Below are positions 28,104 to 37,399 of a stretch of DNA of 64,000 nt, piece after piece. The first letter of the stretch is position 1. Every line of letters starts with the position of its first letter. The translations under genes and the position numbers were made by a program. Location: positions 3,472,001 to 3,536,000 of the forward strand of contig OZ252114.1 of NCBI GenBank assembly GCA_965248635.1, written 5' to 3'. The DNA comes from CBDAPI01 sp965248635 (GTDB taxonomy: Bacteria > Acidobacteriota > UBA6911 > RPQK01 > CBDAPI01). The notes under the pieces were generated by a model. The model saw nothing but the letters and a program-made list of their open reading frames with translations, was not told where the DNA came from and searched no databases.

Positions 28104-30149
28104 ATGCTCTTGAGATTCACCGCCTCCATTGCTTGTGTGGTCGCACTCCAGGCCCAAGAACTATCCACCGAGCGGCGCCCGATTCGTGTGGATGATCTCT
28201 TTGAGATCAAGAGAATCGCGGATCCTCAGTTTAGCCCGGACAGCGGCTGGGTGGCCTACACGGTCAGTGAATCGAGCCTCGAGAACGACAGCTCGGAGAC
28301 CAGCATCTGGATGGTATCCACCAGTGACGGCGACGAGATCCGAATGACGGGCAAAGGAACCTCCGGTACCCAGCCCCGCTGGAGTCCGGACGGGAAATAC
28401 CTGTCCTTTCGATCGGGACGCCCGGAAAGCGAATTCCAGGATTCAAGCCAGTCGAGCCGATCGCAGGTGTGGCTGCTCGATCGCCGAGGCGGAGAAGCCC
28501 GGCAACTCACCGACATTGCACAGGGAGTCAGCGGCCATGAGTGGTCACCCGACGCAAACCGACTGGTGCTCCTGATCAAAGATCCGAAACCTGGTGACAG
28601 TGAGGATGGAGAGAATACCGGGAAGAAACTCCAACCCTGGGTGATCGACCGGATCCAGTTCAAGAGAGATCGAATCGGCTACCTCGACCGCCGCCGGACG
28701 CACCTGTATCTGTTCGATCTGCACAGCAAAGAAACCCGCCAGCTCACGTTTGGGGACTACGACGATTCCGAACCCGTCTGGAGCCCCAACGGGAAGTGGA
28801 TCGCCTTTGTCAGCAACCGGACGGAGGAACCGGATTCCAACAGTAACTCCGATATCTGGGTCGTCTCACCCGTGACCCGGGAGGTAAGGCCCTCGCCCAG
28901 ACAGATCACGACCAATCCCGGATCCGATACCAACCCGACCTGGAGTCCCGACGGAAAGTACCTGGCTCATGTAACCATCACGCGCCCCGACCTGATCTGG
29001 TACGCAGGACGCAAGCTGGCCAGCTCTCCCTTGGAAGGCGGAACGGCTGAAATTCTGACCGCCGACCTGGACCGCAACGTGAGCCATCCCCGCTTCGATC
29101 CCGACGGCAAAGCCATCTATTTCCGGGCCGAAGACGGCCGCGTGTATCACCTGGCCCGGCTGGAGCTGGAGAGCCGGCGAGTGACCCGGCCTGTGGGGGG
29201 CAAACGCATGGTTTCCGCCTTCACTATGAGCCCGGCGGGCCGGCTGGCAGTGCTGAAGAGTGAGCCCCATCAGCCGGCTGAGGTCTTCTTGCTCAACAAT
29301 TTTCCCCGCCAGCTCAGCTTCAGAAACAGCGAGCTGCTGAGTCGTCTCGAGCTGGGGAAATTCGAGGACATTCGATTTGCCAGCAAGGATGGTACCCGCA
29401 TCGAAGGGCTTGTGGTGAAGCCTCCCGATTTCGTGGAAGGTCGTCGCTACCCCACCCTGCTTCGGATCCACGGCGGACCCGTGTTTCAGTTCTTCTTTGA
29501 CTTCAACTTCGAGGCCCAGTTCTTCGCCTCCCAGGGATACCTGGTGGTTTTGGCCAATCCGCGGGGCTCCTCCGGGTACGGGCAGGACTTTGCCATGGGA
29601 ATCTGGCAGGCCTGGGGTCAGAAAGACTTCGAGGATGTGATGGCCGCCGTTGATCACGCTGTCGAGAGAGGATGGGCTGATCCACAAAAGCTGGGCGTGG
29701 GAGGGTGGTCGTACGGGGGGATTCTGACCAACTATGTCATCACTCAGACGGATCGATTCAAAGCCGCGATTACCGGAGCCAGTGAGGTTCTCTACGTCGC
29801 CAACTACGGCCATGATCACTACCAGCTGCAGTGGGAAAAAGAACTGGGTCTTCCCTGGGAAAATCGTGAGCTTTGGGAGCGACTCTCCCCTTTTAACTAC
29901 GTGGAGAAGATTGTTACTCCCACCCTGATCATGGGGGGCGAAAAGAACTGGAATGTCCCCATTCTCAACTCCGAGCAGCTCTATCAGGCCCTGAAACGGC
30001 TGGGTCGCAAGACGCTGCTGGTGGTATACCCCGGAGAGTCTCACGGGGGGATTCGCCGCCCCACCTTCCTGAAGGATCGTCGCCAGCGGGCGCTCGACTG
30101 GTACGACACCTATGTGAGGGGGGGGCAGCCCGATGGAGGTAGCCGATGA
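28104..30149 (+). CDS. Secreted prolyl-oligopeptidase-family (S9) peptidase
   Basis: A 681-residue serine peptidase with a signal peptide (MLLRFTASIACVVALQAQ). A TolB/WD40-like N-terminal propeller (DPQFSPDSGWVAY, RWSPDGKYLSFRSGR, PTWSPDGKYLAHV) precedes the catalytic domain from about residue 420. The nucleophile lies in VGGWSYGGILT near residue 535, and the His in PGESHGG near residue 646. The expected catalytic Asp in the GExDxxVP motif is Asn here (GGEKNWNVP, about residue 614). The ATG at 28104 follows GGGAGA by seven bases. The TGA overlaps the start of the M2 peptidase (ATGA). It probably cleaves short peptides in the periplasm, if active. Confidence 0.9.
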   Translation: MLLRFTASIACVVALQAQELSTERRPIRVDDLFEIKRIADPQFSPDSGWVAYTVSESSLENDSSETSIWMVSTSDGDEIRMTGKGTSGTQPRWSPDGKYLSFRSGRPESEFQDSSQSSRSQVWLLDRRGGEARQLTDIAQGVSGHEWSPDANRLVLLIKDPKPGDSEDGENTGKKLQPWVIDRIQFKRDRIGYLDRRRTHLYLFDLHSKETRQLTFGDYDDSEPVWSPNGKWIAFVSNRTEEPDSNSNSDIWVVSPVTREVRPSPRQITTNPGSDTNPTWSPDGKYLAHVTITRPDLIWYAGRKLASSPLEGGTAEILTADLDRNVSHPRFDPDGKAIYFRAEDGRVYHLARLELESRRVTRPVGGKRMVSAFTMSPAGRLAVLKSEPHQPAEVFLLNNFPRQLSFRNSELLSRLELGKFEDIRFASKDGTRIEGLVVKPPDFVEGRRYPTLLRIHGGPVFQFFFDFNFEAQFFASQGYLVVLANPRGSSGYGQDFAMGIWQAWGQKDFEDVMAAVDHAVERGWADPQKLGVGGWSYGGILTNYVITQTDRFKAAITGASEVLYVANYGHDHYQLQWEKELGLPWENRELWERLSPFNYVEKIVTPTLIMGGEKNWNVPILNSEQLYQALKRLGRKTLLVVYPGESHGGIRRPTFLKDRRQRALDWYDTYVRGGQPDGGSR

Positions 30150-31981
30150 ACACTCCCCTGTTCCACCATGATTCGTGTTTTCCCGTGCGCAACCTGATCC
30201 GCCCCACCCTGATTGCGATCGCAGCCCTGCTCGCCACCGGCTCATGTCAGAAGACCGAGCCTTTGCCCGACGCCGGCGAGTTTGTGAAGAAGGCGGAAGA
30301 GCGTCTGGACAAGTTGGCGGACCGGGCGGAGCAGGCCAGCTGGGTTCTTGCCAACTTCGTCACCCAGGACACGGAACAGCTGGCGGCCGAAGGGTTGAGT
30401 AGCTTGCTGGCCTGGACGGGCAGGGCCGGTCGTCAGGCGGCCCTGTACGAGGGACAGGACCTGGAGCCCGACGTGGCTCGCAAGCTGCAACTGATCAGAC
30501 TCGCACTTGCACTGGCAGCCCCCGACGACGCCGAAAAACGGGAAGAACTGGCCGCCGTGGCTTTTGAGATGAAGTCGATCTACGCGACCGGAGAATACTG
30601 CCCGGAAGGTCGTGACTGTCTGGACCTGGGCCAGCTGAGCAGAGTCCTGGCTGAGAGCCGCGACCCGGATGAACAGCTGGAGGCCTGGGTCGGCTGGCGA
30701 AACATCTCACGGCCCATTAAGAAAAAGTATCAGCGCTTCGTTGAACTGGCCAATGAAGGAGCCCGGGAGCTCGGTTTTGGAGATCTTGGTGCGCTCTGGC
30801 GGTCCGGATATGACATGACTGCGGATGAGTTTACTCTGGAAATGGATCGATTGTGGAATCAGGTGCGCCCCCTCTACGAGTCTCTCCACTGCTACGTTCG
30901 AGGAAAGCTGTCGGAGCAGTACGGTGAGGAACTCGTTCCTCTCGACCAGCCGATTCCCGCTCATCTGCTGGGAAACATGTGGAGCCAGCAGTGGGGAAAC
31001 ATCTATGACCTGGCCGGACCGGAGGGCGGCGACGAGGGAATGGACCTGACCTCGATCCTGCGCCAGAAAGGGGTCGATGAACTGGAGATGGTTCGCTACG
31101 GCGAGCGCTTTTTTATTTCCCTCGGCTTCGATCCCCTCCCGGAGACCTTCTGGGAGAGGTCCCTTTTTACAAAACCGGCTGATCGGGAAGTCATGTGCCA
31201 CGCCAGTGCCTGGAACGTGGACGGCCAGGACGACCTTCGGATCAAGATGTGCATCAACGTCACCGGCGAGGACTTTTCTACCATCCATCACGAACTGGGA
31301 CACAATATCTATCAAAGAGCGTACAACCAGCAGTCTTTCCTCTTTCAGGATGGAGCCCACGGGGGATTCCACGAGGGGATCGGAGACACGATCGCCCTTT
31401 CCATCACTCCTGATTATCTGAAGCAAGTAGGCTTGATCGAGCAGATCCCGGAGAACCGTGATGACCTCGCACGGCTCCTGCGACTGGCACTCGACAAAGT
31501 GGCCTTTCTCCCCTTCGGGCTGCTCGTCGACCAGTGGCGATGGAAGGTGTTCTCCGGCGAAACTCCGCCTGATCGGTACAACCAGACCTGGTGGGAACTC
31601 GTGGAGAAGTACCAGGGAGTCCGCTCACCGGTGGCGCGCAGCGAGGAAGACTTTGATCCGGGAGCCAAGTACCATATCCCTGCCAACACGACGTACGAAA
31701 GGTATTTCCTGGCCCACATACTGCAGTTCCAGTTTCACCGGGCGCTGTGCCGGGAAGCGGGATACGAGGGGCCCCTCCACGGCTGCTCGATCTACGACAG
31801 CAAAAAGGCCGGCGCCAAACTCAAGGCGATGCTCGAGATGGGAGCTAGCCGGCCCTGGCCCCACGCACTCGAACTGATCGGTGGACAGCGCGAGATGGAT
31901 GCGTCGGCGATTCTGGACTATTTTGCTCCCTTGAAACGGTGGTTGGACGAGCAAAACGAGAGTCAGACCTGCGGCTGGTAG
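30146..31981 (+). CDS. M2-family (ACE-like) peptidyl-dipeptidase lipoprotein
   Basis: A 611-residue zinc metallopeptidase of the angiotensin-converting-enzyme family, which removes C-terminal dipeptides. The N-terminus carries a lipoprotein signal with ATGSC. The zinc site HHELGH lies near residues 381-386, and the third ligand is in GGFHEGIGDTIALS about 25 residues later, as in the family. ACE-like motifs such as RPWPHALELIGGQREMDASA near the C-terminus support the call. The ATG at 30146 overlaps the preceding stop codon. Together with the S9 peptidase this forms a peptide-degrading pair. Confidence 0.92.
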   Translation: MNTPLFHHDSCFPVRNLIRPTLIAIAALLATGSCQKTEPLPDAGEFVKKAEERLDKLADRAEQASWVLANFVTQDTEQLAAEGLSSLLAWTGRAGRQAALYEGQDLEPDVARKLQLIRLALALAAPDDAEKREELAAVAFEMKSIYATGEYCPEGRDCLDLGQLSRVLAESRDPDEQLEAWVGWRNISRPIKKKYQRFVELANEGARELGFGDLGALWRSGYDMTADEFTLEMDRLWNQVRPLYESLHCYVRGKLSEQYGEELVPLDQPIPAHLLGNMWSQQWGNIYDLAGPEGGDEGMDLTSILRQKGVDELEMVRYGERFFISLGFDPLPETFWERSLFTKPADREVMCHASAWNVDGQDDLRIKMCINVTGEDFSTIHHELGHNIYQRAYNQQSFLFQDGAHGGFHEGIGDTIALSITPDYLKQVGLIEQIPENRDDLARLLRLALDKVAFLPFGLLVDQWRWKVFSGETPPDRYNQTWWELVEKYQGVRSPVARSEEDFDPGAKYHIPANTTYERYFLAHILQFQFHRALCREAGYEGPLHGCSIYDSKKAGAKLKAMLEMGASRPWPHALELIGGQREMDASAILDYFAPLKRWLDEQNESQTCGW

Positions 31982-32018
31982 CTTGCGGCGTCACCCCCCA
32001 TCCATTAACATTCCGGCG

Positions 32019-32486
32019 ATGCCGGGACGCCCCAGCCTTCGCTATTGCATTCTCCTTCTGCTGGCATCGGCCTGGCTGTTTCTGATTGTCTCCCCATTTT
32101 TACTGGCCGCGAAATATCCGCTCCCGGTCGGTGCCGTTTACTACTTTTTTTCTCAAGTCTGTCATCAGATTCCAGAACGGAGCTTTCACTGGGCGGGGTC
32201 TCAAATGGCGGTCTGTCACCGCTGCCTGGGTATTTGCCTGGGCTTCTGGATCGGAGTCCTGTGCTGGCCCGGCCTCGGACGTCTGGGGCGGCGACTGCTA
32301 GACAGGCCACGACTGATCCTGGTCCCGGCCGCGCTCCTGCTCCTGAACGCCCTGACACCCAACTCACCCTTTGATCGCGTGATCACGGGCCTGCTCGCCG
32401 GTTTTCCGGTGGCCCTTTTTGTGTGGATTGGATTCGAACAGCTCTTTGGACCCGAATCTCGAGGAGAATTGCATGTACCCAGCTAA
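32019..32486 (+). CDS. DUF2085 membrane protein
   Basis: A 155-residue membrane protein with the diagnostic DUF2085 cysteine/histidine block: FSQVCHQIPERSFHWAGSQM then AVCHRCLGICLGFWIG. Three or four hydrophobic helices follow. The Cys-His motifs suggest metal or haem binding, but the biochemical role of the family is unknown to me. The start at 32019 is the first ATG before the membrane segment. The gene overlaps the next start by 14 bases, indicating co-expression. Confidence 0.85.
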   Translation: MPGRPSLRYCILLLLASAWLFLIVSPFLLAAKYPLPVGAVYYFFSQVCHQIPERSFHWAGSQMAVCHRCLGICLGFWIGVLCWPGLGRLGRRLLDRPRLILVPAALLLLNALTPNSPFDRVITGLLAGFPVALFVWIGFEQLFGPESRGELHVPS

Positions 32487-33132
32487 ACCCAGCATGTCCG
32501 TTCCCGTGATCGCCGGAGGCCTTTTCCTGGGTGTCCTGTCGGCTGTTCCGCCCATCAGTTTCCTCAACTGTGCCTGCTGCATCCTGGTGATCGGAGGTGG
32601 GCTTCTGGCCTCGTACCTTTACATGAAGGGCTACCCACTCGATTCGCCCCGCGTCACCTACGGGGACGGAGCCCTTCTAGGACTTCTGGCCGGTCTTTTC
32701 GGTGCGGTCGTGGCCACCGTGGTTTCGATTCCGATCGACCTGATGATGAACCTCGGTTTTTCCAGCCAGGAAGCGCTGGAGCAGCTCCGAAACACACCCG
32801 AGGTTCCGCCCGAGTTGATTCAGATTCTGGAGTCGATAACGGCGGGGGGCGTCACTACTATCGGGATCCTCTTTTCGCTGGTGTTCCAGGGCATCATGTT
32901 TTCCATCTTTGGCATGGTCGGGGCGATGCTGGGCGTGGCCATATTTGGACCCAAAGGGGGCGCAGAACCCGGATCGGTCCCACCAGCTCCCAGCATGAGT
33001 CCCTACCAGACGACTCTGCCGCCTCAGGCACCTCCGCAGCCGGGACCTCCGAGCCAGCAGGCTCCGCCGGCGCCGGATCCGGAACCTCCCGAACAGGGCG
33101 GCTCGGATGATGGGGGACCGGGAACCGCGTAG
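32473..33132 (+). CDS. Membrane protein with proline-rich tail, unknown
   Basis: 219 residues from the ATG at 32473, which is preceded by GAGGAG. Four hydrophobic segments occur, including IAGGLFLGVLSAVPPISFLN, CACCILVIGGGLLASYLYMK and LGLLAGLFGAVVATVVSIPI. The final 50 residues are a Pro/Gln-rich, probably disordered tail (PPQAPPQPGPPSQQAPPAPD). The cysteine cluster NCACC is notable. I do not recognise a named family. The same frame stays open after the TAG for another 53 codons (33133-33291). Confidence 0.72.
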   Translation: MYPAKPSMSVPVIAGGLFLGVLSAVPPISFLNCACCILVIGGGLLASYLYMKGYPLDSPRVTYGDGALLGLLAGLFGAVVATVVSIPIDLMMNLGFSSQEALEQLRNTPEVPPELIQILESITAGGVTTIGILFSLVFQGIMFSIFGMVGAMLGVAIFGPKGGAEPGSVPPAPSMSPYQTTLPPQAPPQPGPPSQQAPPAPDPEPPEQGGSDDGGPGTA

Positions 33133-33291
33133 GAGGACGGTTCGGTCCCCCAGTTCGATCGAGCAGTCCTTCAGTTCGGAGAAGCTGGCCCCGAATCGAT
33201 CAATTTCGAACGGTTCCTGGATGCGCTCTCACATTCCCTCCCTCCGAATGTGGTCTGGATCACGTCAACTTTCCAACAAAACCCCCGATAA
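33133..33291 (+). other. In-frame open stretch after the stop of the preceding gene
   Basis: Reading through the TAG at 33130-33132 gives 52 more codons with coding-like composition (SINFERFLDALSHSLPPNVV) before a TAA. No ATG, GTG or TTG in this frame could start it independently near the beginning. It may be chance, a decayed 3' end cut off by a nonsense mutation, or part of a frameshifted gene. Confidence 0.25.
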
Positions 33292-33366
33292 TGGGCCCTA
33301 TCGAACCAAAGAGTATCCACAGGTGCTTGATGTCCGAGACGCATCAAACGCTCCTACAGGGGGAGA

Positions 33367-33837
33367 ATGAGGATGATCGATCGGGGACTGCTTCTTCGAC
33401 TGGCAGTCTACCTGCAGCGTGAGAGAGGCAGTGTAACGCTGGGGCAGTTCAACCCGAACCGAGACTTCCAGCTTGCCAACAGCCGGATCACAGCGCTGGT
33501 GCTGCTGGCCTCGGCCGTGATCTTCCTGGCAGGACTCGCTCTGAATATGTTGACAGGTCAACCGACGCCGGTTCCTGTCGCGGTAGACGCATCACCTTTT
33601 GCCGCTGTGAAGGTCCAGGATGCCGACCAGGCGATCGTCTTGAGCGGCGAGACTCCTTTCGTCGCCCCTCTTCTTCCAGGAGACTATTCGTTCCAGTTCA
33701 CATACGGATCGAGCACAGTCACAAAGCTCGTCCAGGTAAGCCCTGGCGGGGTCCCCAAGGTTCGGCACGAATTCTGGGACAGTGAAGATGTCGAGGCTCT
33801 GGTTGGACGCTTCCTTAGCGATGGAGTTCAGCGCTGA
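33367..33837 (+). CDS. Single-pass membrane protein with PEGA-like domain
   Basis: 156 residues. The ATG follows a strong GGGGGAG by a few bases. The N-terminal 45 residues are cytoplasmic-like and basic, then one membrane helix (TALVLLASAVIFLAGLAL). The C-terminal domain (SPFAAVKVQDADQAIVLSGE ... PLLPGDYSFQFTYGSSTVTK) resembles a PEGA domain. Its TGA overlaps the next ATG (TGATG), so it is coupled to the TPR protein downstream. The family is not named. It is probably part of an envelope-associated complex. Confidence 0.65.
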   Translation: MRMIDRGLLLRLAVYLQRERGSVTLGQFNPNRDFQLANSRITALVLLASAVIFLAGLALNMLTGQPTPVPVAVDASPFAAVKVQDADQAIVLSGETPFVAPLLPGDYSFQFTYGSSTVTKLVQVSPGGVPKVRHEFWDSEDVEALVGRFLSDGVQR

Positions 33838-35168
33838 TGTTCAAAGAGCAGGCGATGGAAACTCTGGTTCTGATCGCGGCACTGTCCGTCAGTATGGTGA
33901 TGCCCCTGCAGTCGAGCAAGGTACCTCCAGAAAAGTGCAACATAGGGGTCCTGGAGCAGGCCCGTCGTGCCTTCAGGGCCGACGACTTGAGTCAGGCCGG
34001 GAGACTGGCAGAGTCGATTGTCGGCTGCCCTGAAGCACTGGGAGAAGAAGCGACCCAGTTGCTGACTACAGTGACGAGCAGGAGAGAAAACGACCGCCTC
34101 TGGCAGCGCGCCCAGGTGCTGATCCAAAGGCAGAGATTCGGAGAAGCCTGCCAGCTACTCCATGAGATCCAGGGGACAGCCCCCGATTTTCCCAATCTCC
34201 AGAGGGCCAACCAGCGGGCGGGCTGTGATTCCGATCTGGGGCAACTCCAGAAAGACCTGGATCGGGTCGATGAACTGGTTGAAAGGGAAGACTGGCAAGA
34301 GGCTCGCCAGATACTCGCTACCGTACTGGAAAGGTATCCGGGTGAGAGAGCGACACAGGCAAAGCTGAGGGCTGTGGATTCTGAGATCGAGAGAGTCCGC
34401 TCGAGAGCCGCCAGTCGCCACTACGAAGCAGCGGTCCGACTCGCAGAAAAGGGTGACGCAGCAGGCGCGAAACACCGTTTACAGGAAGTGATCAAATCCA
34501 GCGGCGATCACCCCCGAGCCCGGGCGCTGCTTCGGAAAGTAGAAACCCAACTCAAGGAGCAGGCGAATACCCAGACGGCCAGCCGCCTTTCCATCCAGGC
34601 CCGCGAACTCTTGGATGGCGGAGATTTCGCACAAGCCCGGGAAAAGGTTGAGCAAGCAATCGCTCTTCAGGGCTCAGACCCCAGTCTCATGGAGCTGCGG
34701 CGAACCGTCGAAGTCGCCCAAATCTCCCATGAAGCCAGAGAACTCCTCGATGCTGGAGAATCTGCGGAGGCACGGCTCAAGGTGGAGGAAGCCCTGTCGT
34801 TGCAGAGCTCTGGGCCCCTGCTGATTGAACTGCAGGACTCCATTGAAAGAGAGCGGCAGGTGACTCTGCTCAGACTTGCTGTTCGGAGCTACTACTCGGG
34901 AGAGTATGCAGAATCCATCGCTCAACTCAAAGGATATCTGGAAGAGAAGCCCCGACCTCCTTTTGCGTCATTTGCTTACTTCTACCTCGGTGCTTCGCTG
35001 GCCTCCGCGTCGCTCCTGTCAGACAACGCTCCGGCCCACGCCCTGGGTACTGCCAGAGAACACTTCAGGACCAGCCGTCACATCGACTCCGACTTCAACC
35101 CGCCGCTTGAGGCGGTTTCACCGCGAATCCAGGTCCTCTTTTCCCAGGCTTTAATTCAAAACAAGTAG
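33837..35168 (+). CDS. TPR-repeat secreted protein
   Basis: 443 residues of mostly alpha-helical repeats. The N-terminus (METLVLIAALSVSMVMPL) looks like a signal sequence. Repeats of about 34 residues follow, for example ARRAFRADDLSQAGRLAESIV, RVDELVEREDWQEARQILAT and AREAL-type ARELLDGGDFAQAREKVEQA, which occurs again as ARELLDAGESAEARLKVEEA. These are TPR-like helix pairs used for protein-protein interaction. Start and stop overlap with the upstream gene, and the gap to the next gene is ten bases. Ligands are unknown. Confidence 0.8.
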   Translation: MFKEQAMETLVLIAALSVSMVMPLQSSKVPPEKCNIGVLEQARRAFRADDLSQAGRLAESIVGCPEALGEEATQLLTTVTSRRENDRLWQRAQVLIQRQRFGEACQLLHEIQGTAPDFPNLQRANQRAGCDSDLGQLQKDLDRVDELVEREDWQEARQILATVLERYPGERATQAKLRAVDSEIERVRSRAASRHYEAAVRLAEKGDAAGAKHRLQEVIKSSGDHPRARALLRKVETQLKEQANTQTASRLSIQARELLDGGDFAQAREKVEQAIALQGSDPSLMELRRTVEVAQISHEARELLDAGESAEARLKVEEALSLQSSGPLLIELQDSIERERQVTLLRLAVRSYYSGEYAESIAQLKGYLEEKPRPPFASFAYFYLGASLASASLLSDNAPAHALGTAREHFRTSRHIDSDFNPPLEAVSPRIQVLFSQALIQNK

Positions 35169-35178
35169 CGACTTGAGA

Positions 35179-37356
35179 ATGAAATACCAGTATGTAACCG
35201 TGAACCAGCTTCTGCCATCCCGGTGCCTCTTCCGAGCGCTCATTCCTGTCCTGCTGTGGGCGGGAGTCTTCCCAACGGGTCTGGCACAGGGGCCCATTCA
35301 GCTGGCCGGCCTGTCTGAAAAGAAACTCTACGCGGAAGCCGAGAGAGCCCTGGCGAGAGGTCAAAAGGACCGGGCCTACCAAGTATTGGGACTGGCGCTG
35401 GAGAAAAGGAACTCAGGACGCAATCGACCCAGGCCGCACAAAAAATACACTCCTCTCCAGCTTCAACTGGGCCGCGAGCTGGCCGATCGGGAAGCGGCTC
35501 TGGGCGTCGAGAGCTGCAGTGTCATGGACCTCGAAGCCTGTGAGGAACAGCTCAAGTCTGCACAGGAGTTTGCCTCTACGGAGAAGGTGCTGGAACTCGC
35601 GTCACTCCTGCAAGAGAAACGCTCCACTCTAAAGGGACGCCTCTCTGCAGCTGTGGCAATGGCTGAGACGGGAGGCGAAGAGCAAGTCTTAAAGGAGTTG
35701 CGCTCTCTGGCCCCGTATTCCGACTATCTGCCGGCTCTGGACGACGAGATTCTCCGGATCGAGAGAGCCTATGCGAATACTCTCATCCGGGATGGGCTGA
35801 AGCTGCTTGATTTCAAGAACTGGGGAAGTGCTGAAGATCTGTTTCAGCGTGCTGCTGCACTGGGCAGCGACGACCCGCGTATTGCGCCGGCTCAGAACCG
35901 CGTCGAGCGGGGACGTCGGGCCCATGAACTCGCTGCGAGAGCCGAAAGTGAGGCCACAGAGGGGGCCTTTGAGGCAGCGATGGGTACCATCCTGGGGGCG
36001 ATCGAGGGCTATCCGGAAGGCAGAGATCTGGAGGCGATCAAAGAAACAATAGCGAACCGCTGGGCGGATCATCTTGCCTCAAAAGTGGAGTTCCTCTCAC
36101 GGAATCTAGATAGCTTCGCCGACGCCAAAAACATGGTGAATACCCTGGACAGGATCAGGAGGCTGATGCCTGAGCATCCTGTTCTTTCGGAGCGACAGCG
36201 GGACGCGGCAGAGAGCTTCGGTTCTTCCTCGCTGCAGAGAGCCATGAACCTGACCGAATTTGGTGATCCGGCTTTTATCGGAACGGCCTTCATCCTGCTG
36301 CTGAGCGCCGAGTCGAGACTGGGTCCGGCCATTGTCCTGCCCAGTCAGGTGAAGGACGCCGGCAGTCTCTTCAATCGTAAGCGGGCCTCCCAGCTGGTTT
36401 TATCGGTGGAAGATTTGACCGGCACGCCGCGATCCTTTGCAGATGCCGTGTCCGCGCGCCTGCAGCACACGGCCGAAAGCCTGGGGCTGCCCGACTTGCG
36501 GATCAGGACCAAGACGAGCTACCAGGGTTCACCGGACGAAGATCCCGAGTTCCAGGACTTCAGGCCCGACAGGAAGTCGCCGACGGCACTCCTGACAGTA
36601 GGAATTCGAAAGCATCTGTCCGAGCGCTGGTCGTCCGAGACTCCCGAAAGGATCCAGTCGCAGTTCGTCTCCGGCAGTGAGGAGATACTGAATCCGGAAT
36701 ACGAAGCCAAAAGATCAGAACTCGAAGATATTGTCGGGCAGATGGAGAGTGCTAAAGACGACAAGAGGATCTCTTCTCTGGCTCGGCAGAAAGATCTTGT
36801 CGAAACCGTTCTGGCGAAGATCTCGAGAACCAAGCACGTGCCCACACTGGCTGATTACACCTATTCAAAGGTCAACCACCGGCAACAGACGCGTGTTGAA
36901 CTTCTTCTGACTCTGCGTGACTTCTTCACGAAGAGCCAGATCGAAAGTCAGGAAATCGTCTTTTCCGAGGTGAAAGAAGGCAGCCAGCTGGAAGGAGTTC
37001 GAGAATCAGACACCTCCCTGGTCCAAAACGAGCCTGTTCGTTTACCTTCGACCGAGCAGATGCTCTCCCGAGCTCAGAGAGAAGTTCTGGATTCTCTGGA
37101 AGACAAGATCAAGGAAAGCCTGCCCGCCCATATTCACCGCTTCTATCACGACGGGATGCGCCTCTACGAAAGTGGGCAACGCGCCGAAGCGGTGGAACTC
37201 TTTGTTTGCCACTGGGCGTTCCTGCGAGGGCGGCTCCCGGAGGCTCAGCGGGAAGTCGTCTTTGGAGTTGTCAAAGAAGAAACCGGCTTCGACCTGACCC
37301 GGGATGGCCGGACCTTCCTGTCCGCACTCGATCGGGTGGCCCCCGTCGCCTGGTAA
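35179..37356 (+). CDS. Large secreted TPR-like protein, unknown function
   Basis: 725 residues from the ATG at 35179 (a TTG at 35173 is a less likely start). A signal peptide (LFRALIPVLLWAGVFPTGLAQ) is followed by alpha-helical TPR-like repeats over the first 300 residues. A mixed middle region has FIGTAFILLLSAESRLGPAI and a predicted coiled segment near VGQMESAKDDKRISSLARQK. A last TPR-like motif (FYHDGMRLYESGQRAEAVEL) closes the protein. No catalytic motif is apparent. It is the third gene of an operon with the PEGA-like and TPR proteins, so the three probably act in one envelope complex. Confidence 0.72.
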   Translation: MKYQYVTVNQLLPSRCLFRALIPVLLWAGVFPTGLAQGPIQLAGLSEKKLYAEAERALARGQKDRAYQVLGLALEKRNSGRNRPRPHKKYTPLQLQLGRELADREAALGVESCSVMDLEACEEQLKSAQEFASTEKVLELASLLQEKRSTLKGRLSAAVAMAETGGEEQVLKELRSLAPYSDYLPALDDEILRIERAYANTLIRDGLKLLDFKNWGSAEDLFQRAAALGSDDPRIAPAQNRVERGRRAHELAARAESEATEGAFEAAMGTILGAIEGYPEGRDLEAIKETIANRWADHLASKVEFLSRNLDSFADAKNMVNTLDRIRRLMPEHPVLSERQRDAAESFGSSSLQRAMNLTEFGDPAFIGTAFILLLSAESRLGPAIVLPSQVKDAGSLFNRKRASQLVLSVEDLTGTPRSFADAVSARLQHTAESLGLPDLRIRTKTSYQGSPDEDPEFQDFRPDRKSPTALLTVGIRKHLSERWSSETPERIQSQFVSGSEEILNPEYEAKRSELEDIVGQMESAKDDKRISSLARQKDLVETVLAKISRTKHVPTLADYTYSKVNHRQQTRVELLLTLRDFFTKSQIESQEIVFSEVKEGSQLEGVRESDTSLVQNEPVRLPSTEQMLSRAQREVLDSLEDKIKESLPAHIHRFYHDGMRLYESGQRAEAVELFVCHWAFLRGRLPEAQREVVFGVVKEETGFDLTRDGRTFLSALDRVAPVAW

Positions 37357-37399
37357 TTTGCTGGTAAGCTGTCCTGCAGCAGCCGAGGTGCAATGCGGG

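Noticed and set aside
28866..30245. 459-residue minus-strand open frame
   Set aside because: It is antisense to the S9 peptidase catalytic domain and overlaps the M2 start. No protein family resemblance.
33107..33370. 87-residue plus-strand open frame overlapping the end of the membrane protein
   Set aside because: It has basic, low-information composition and no ribosome binding site. The competing frame from 33133 looks more protein-like.
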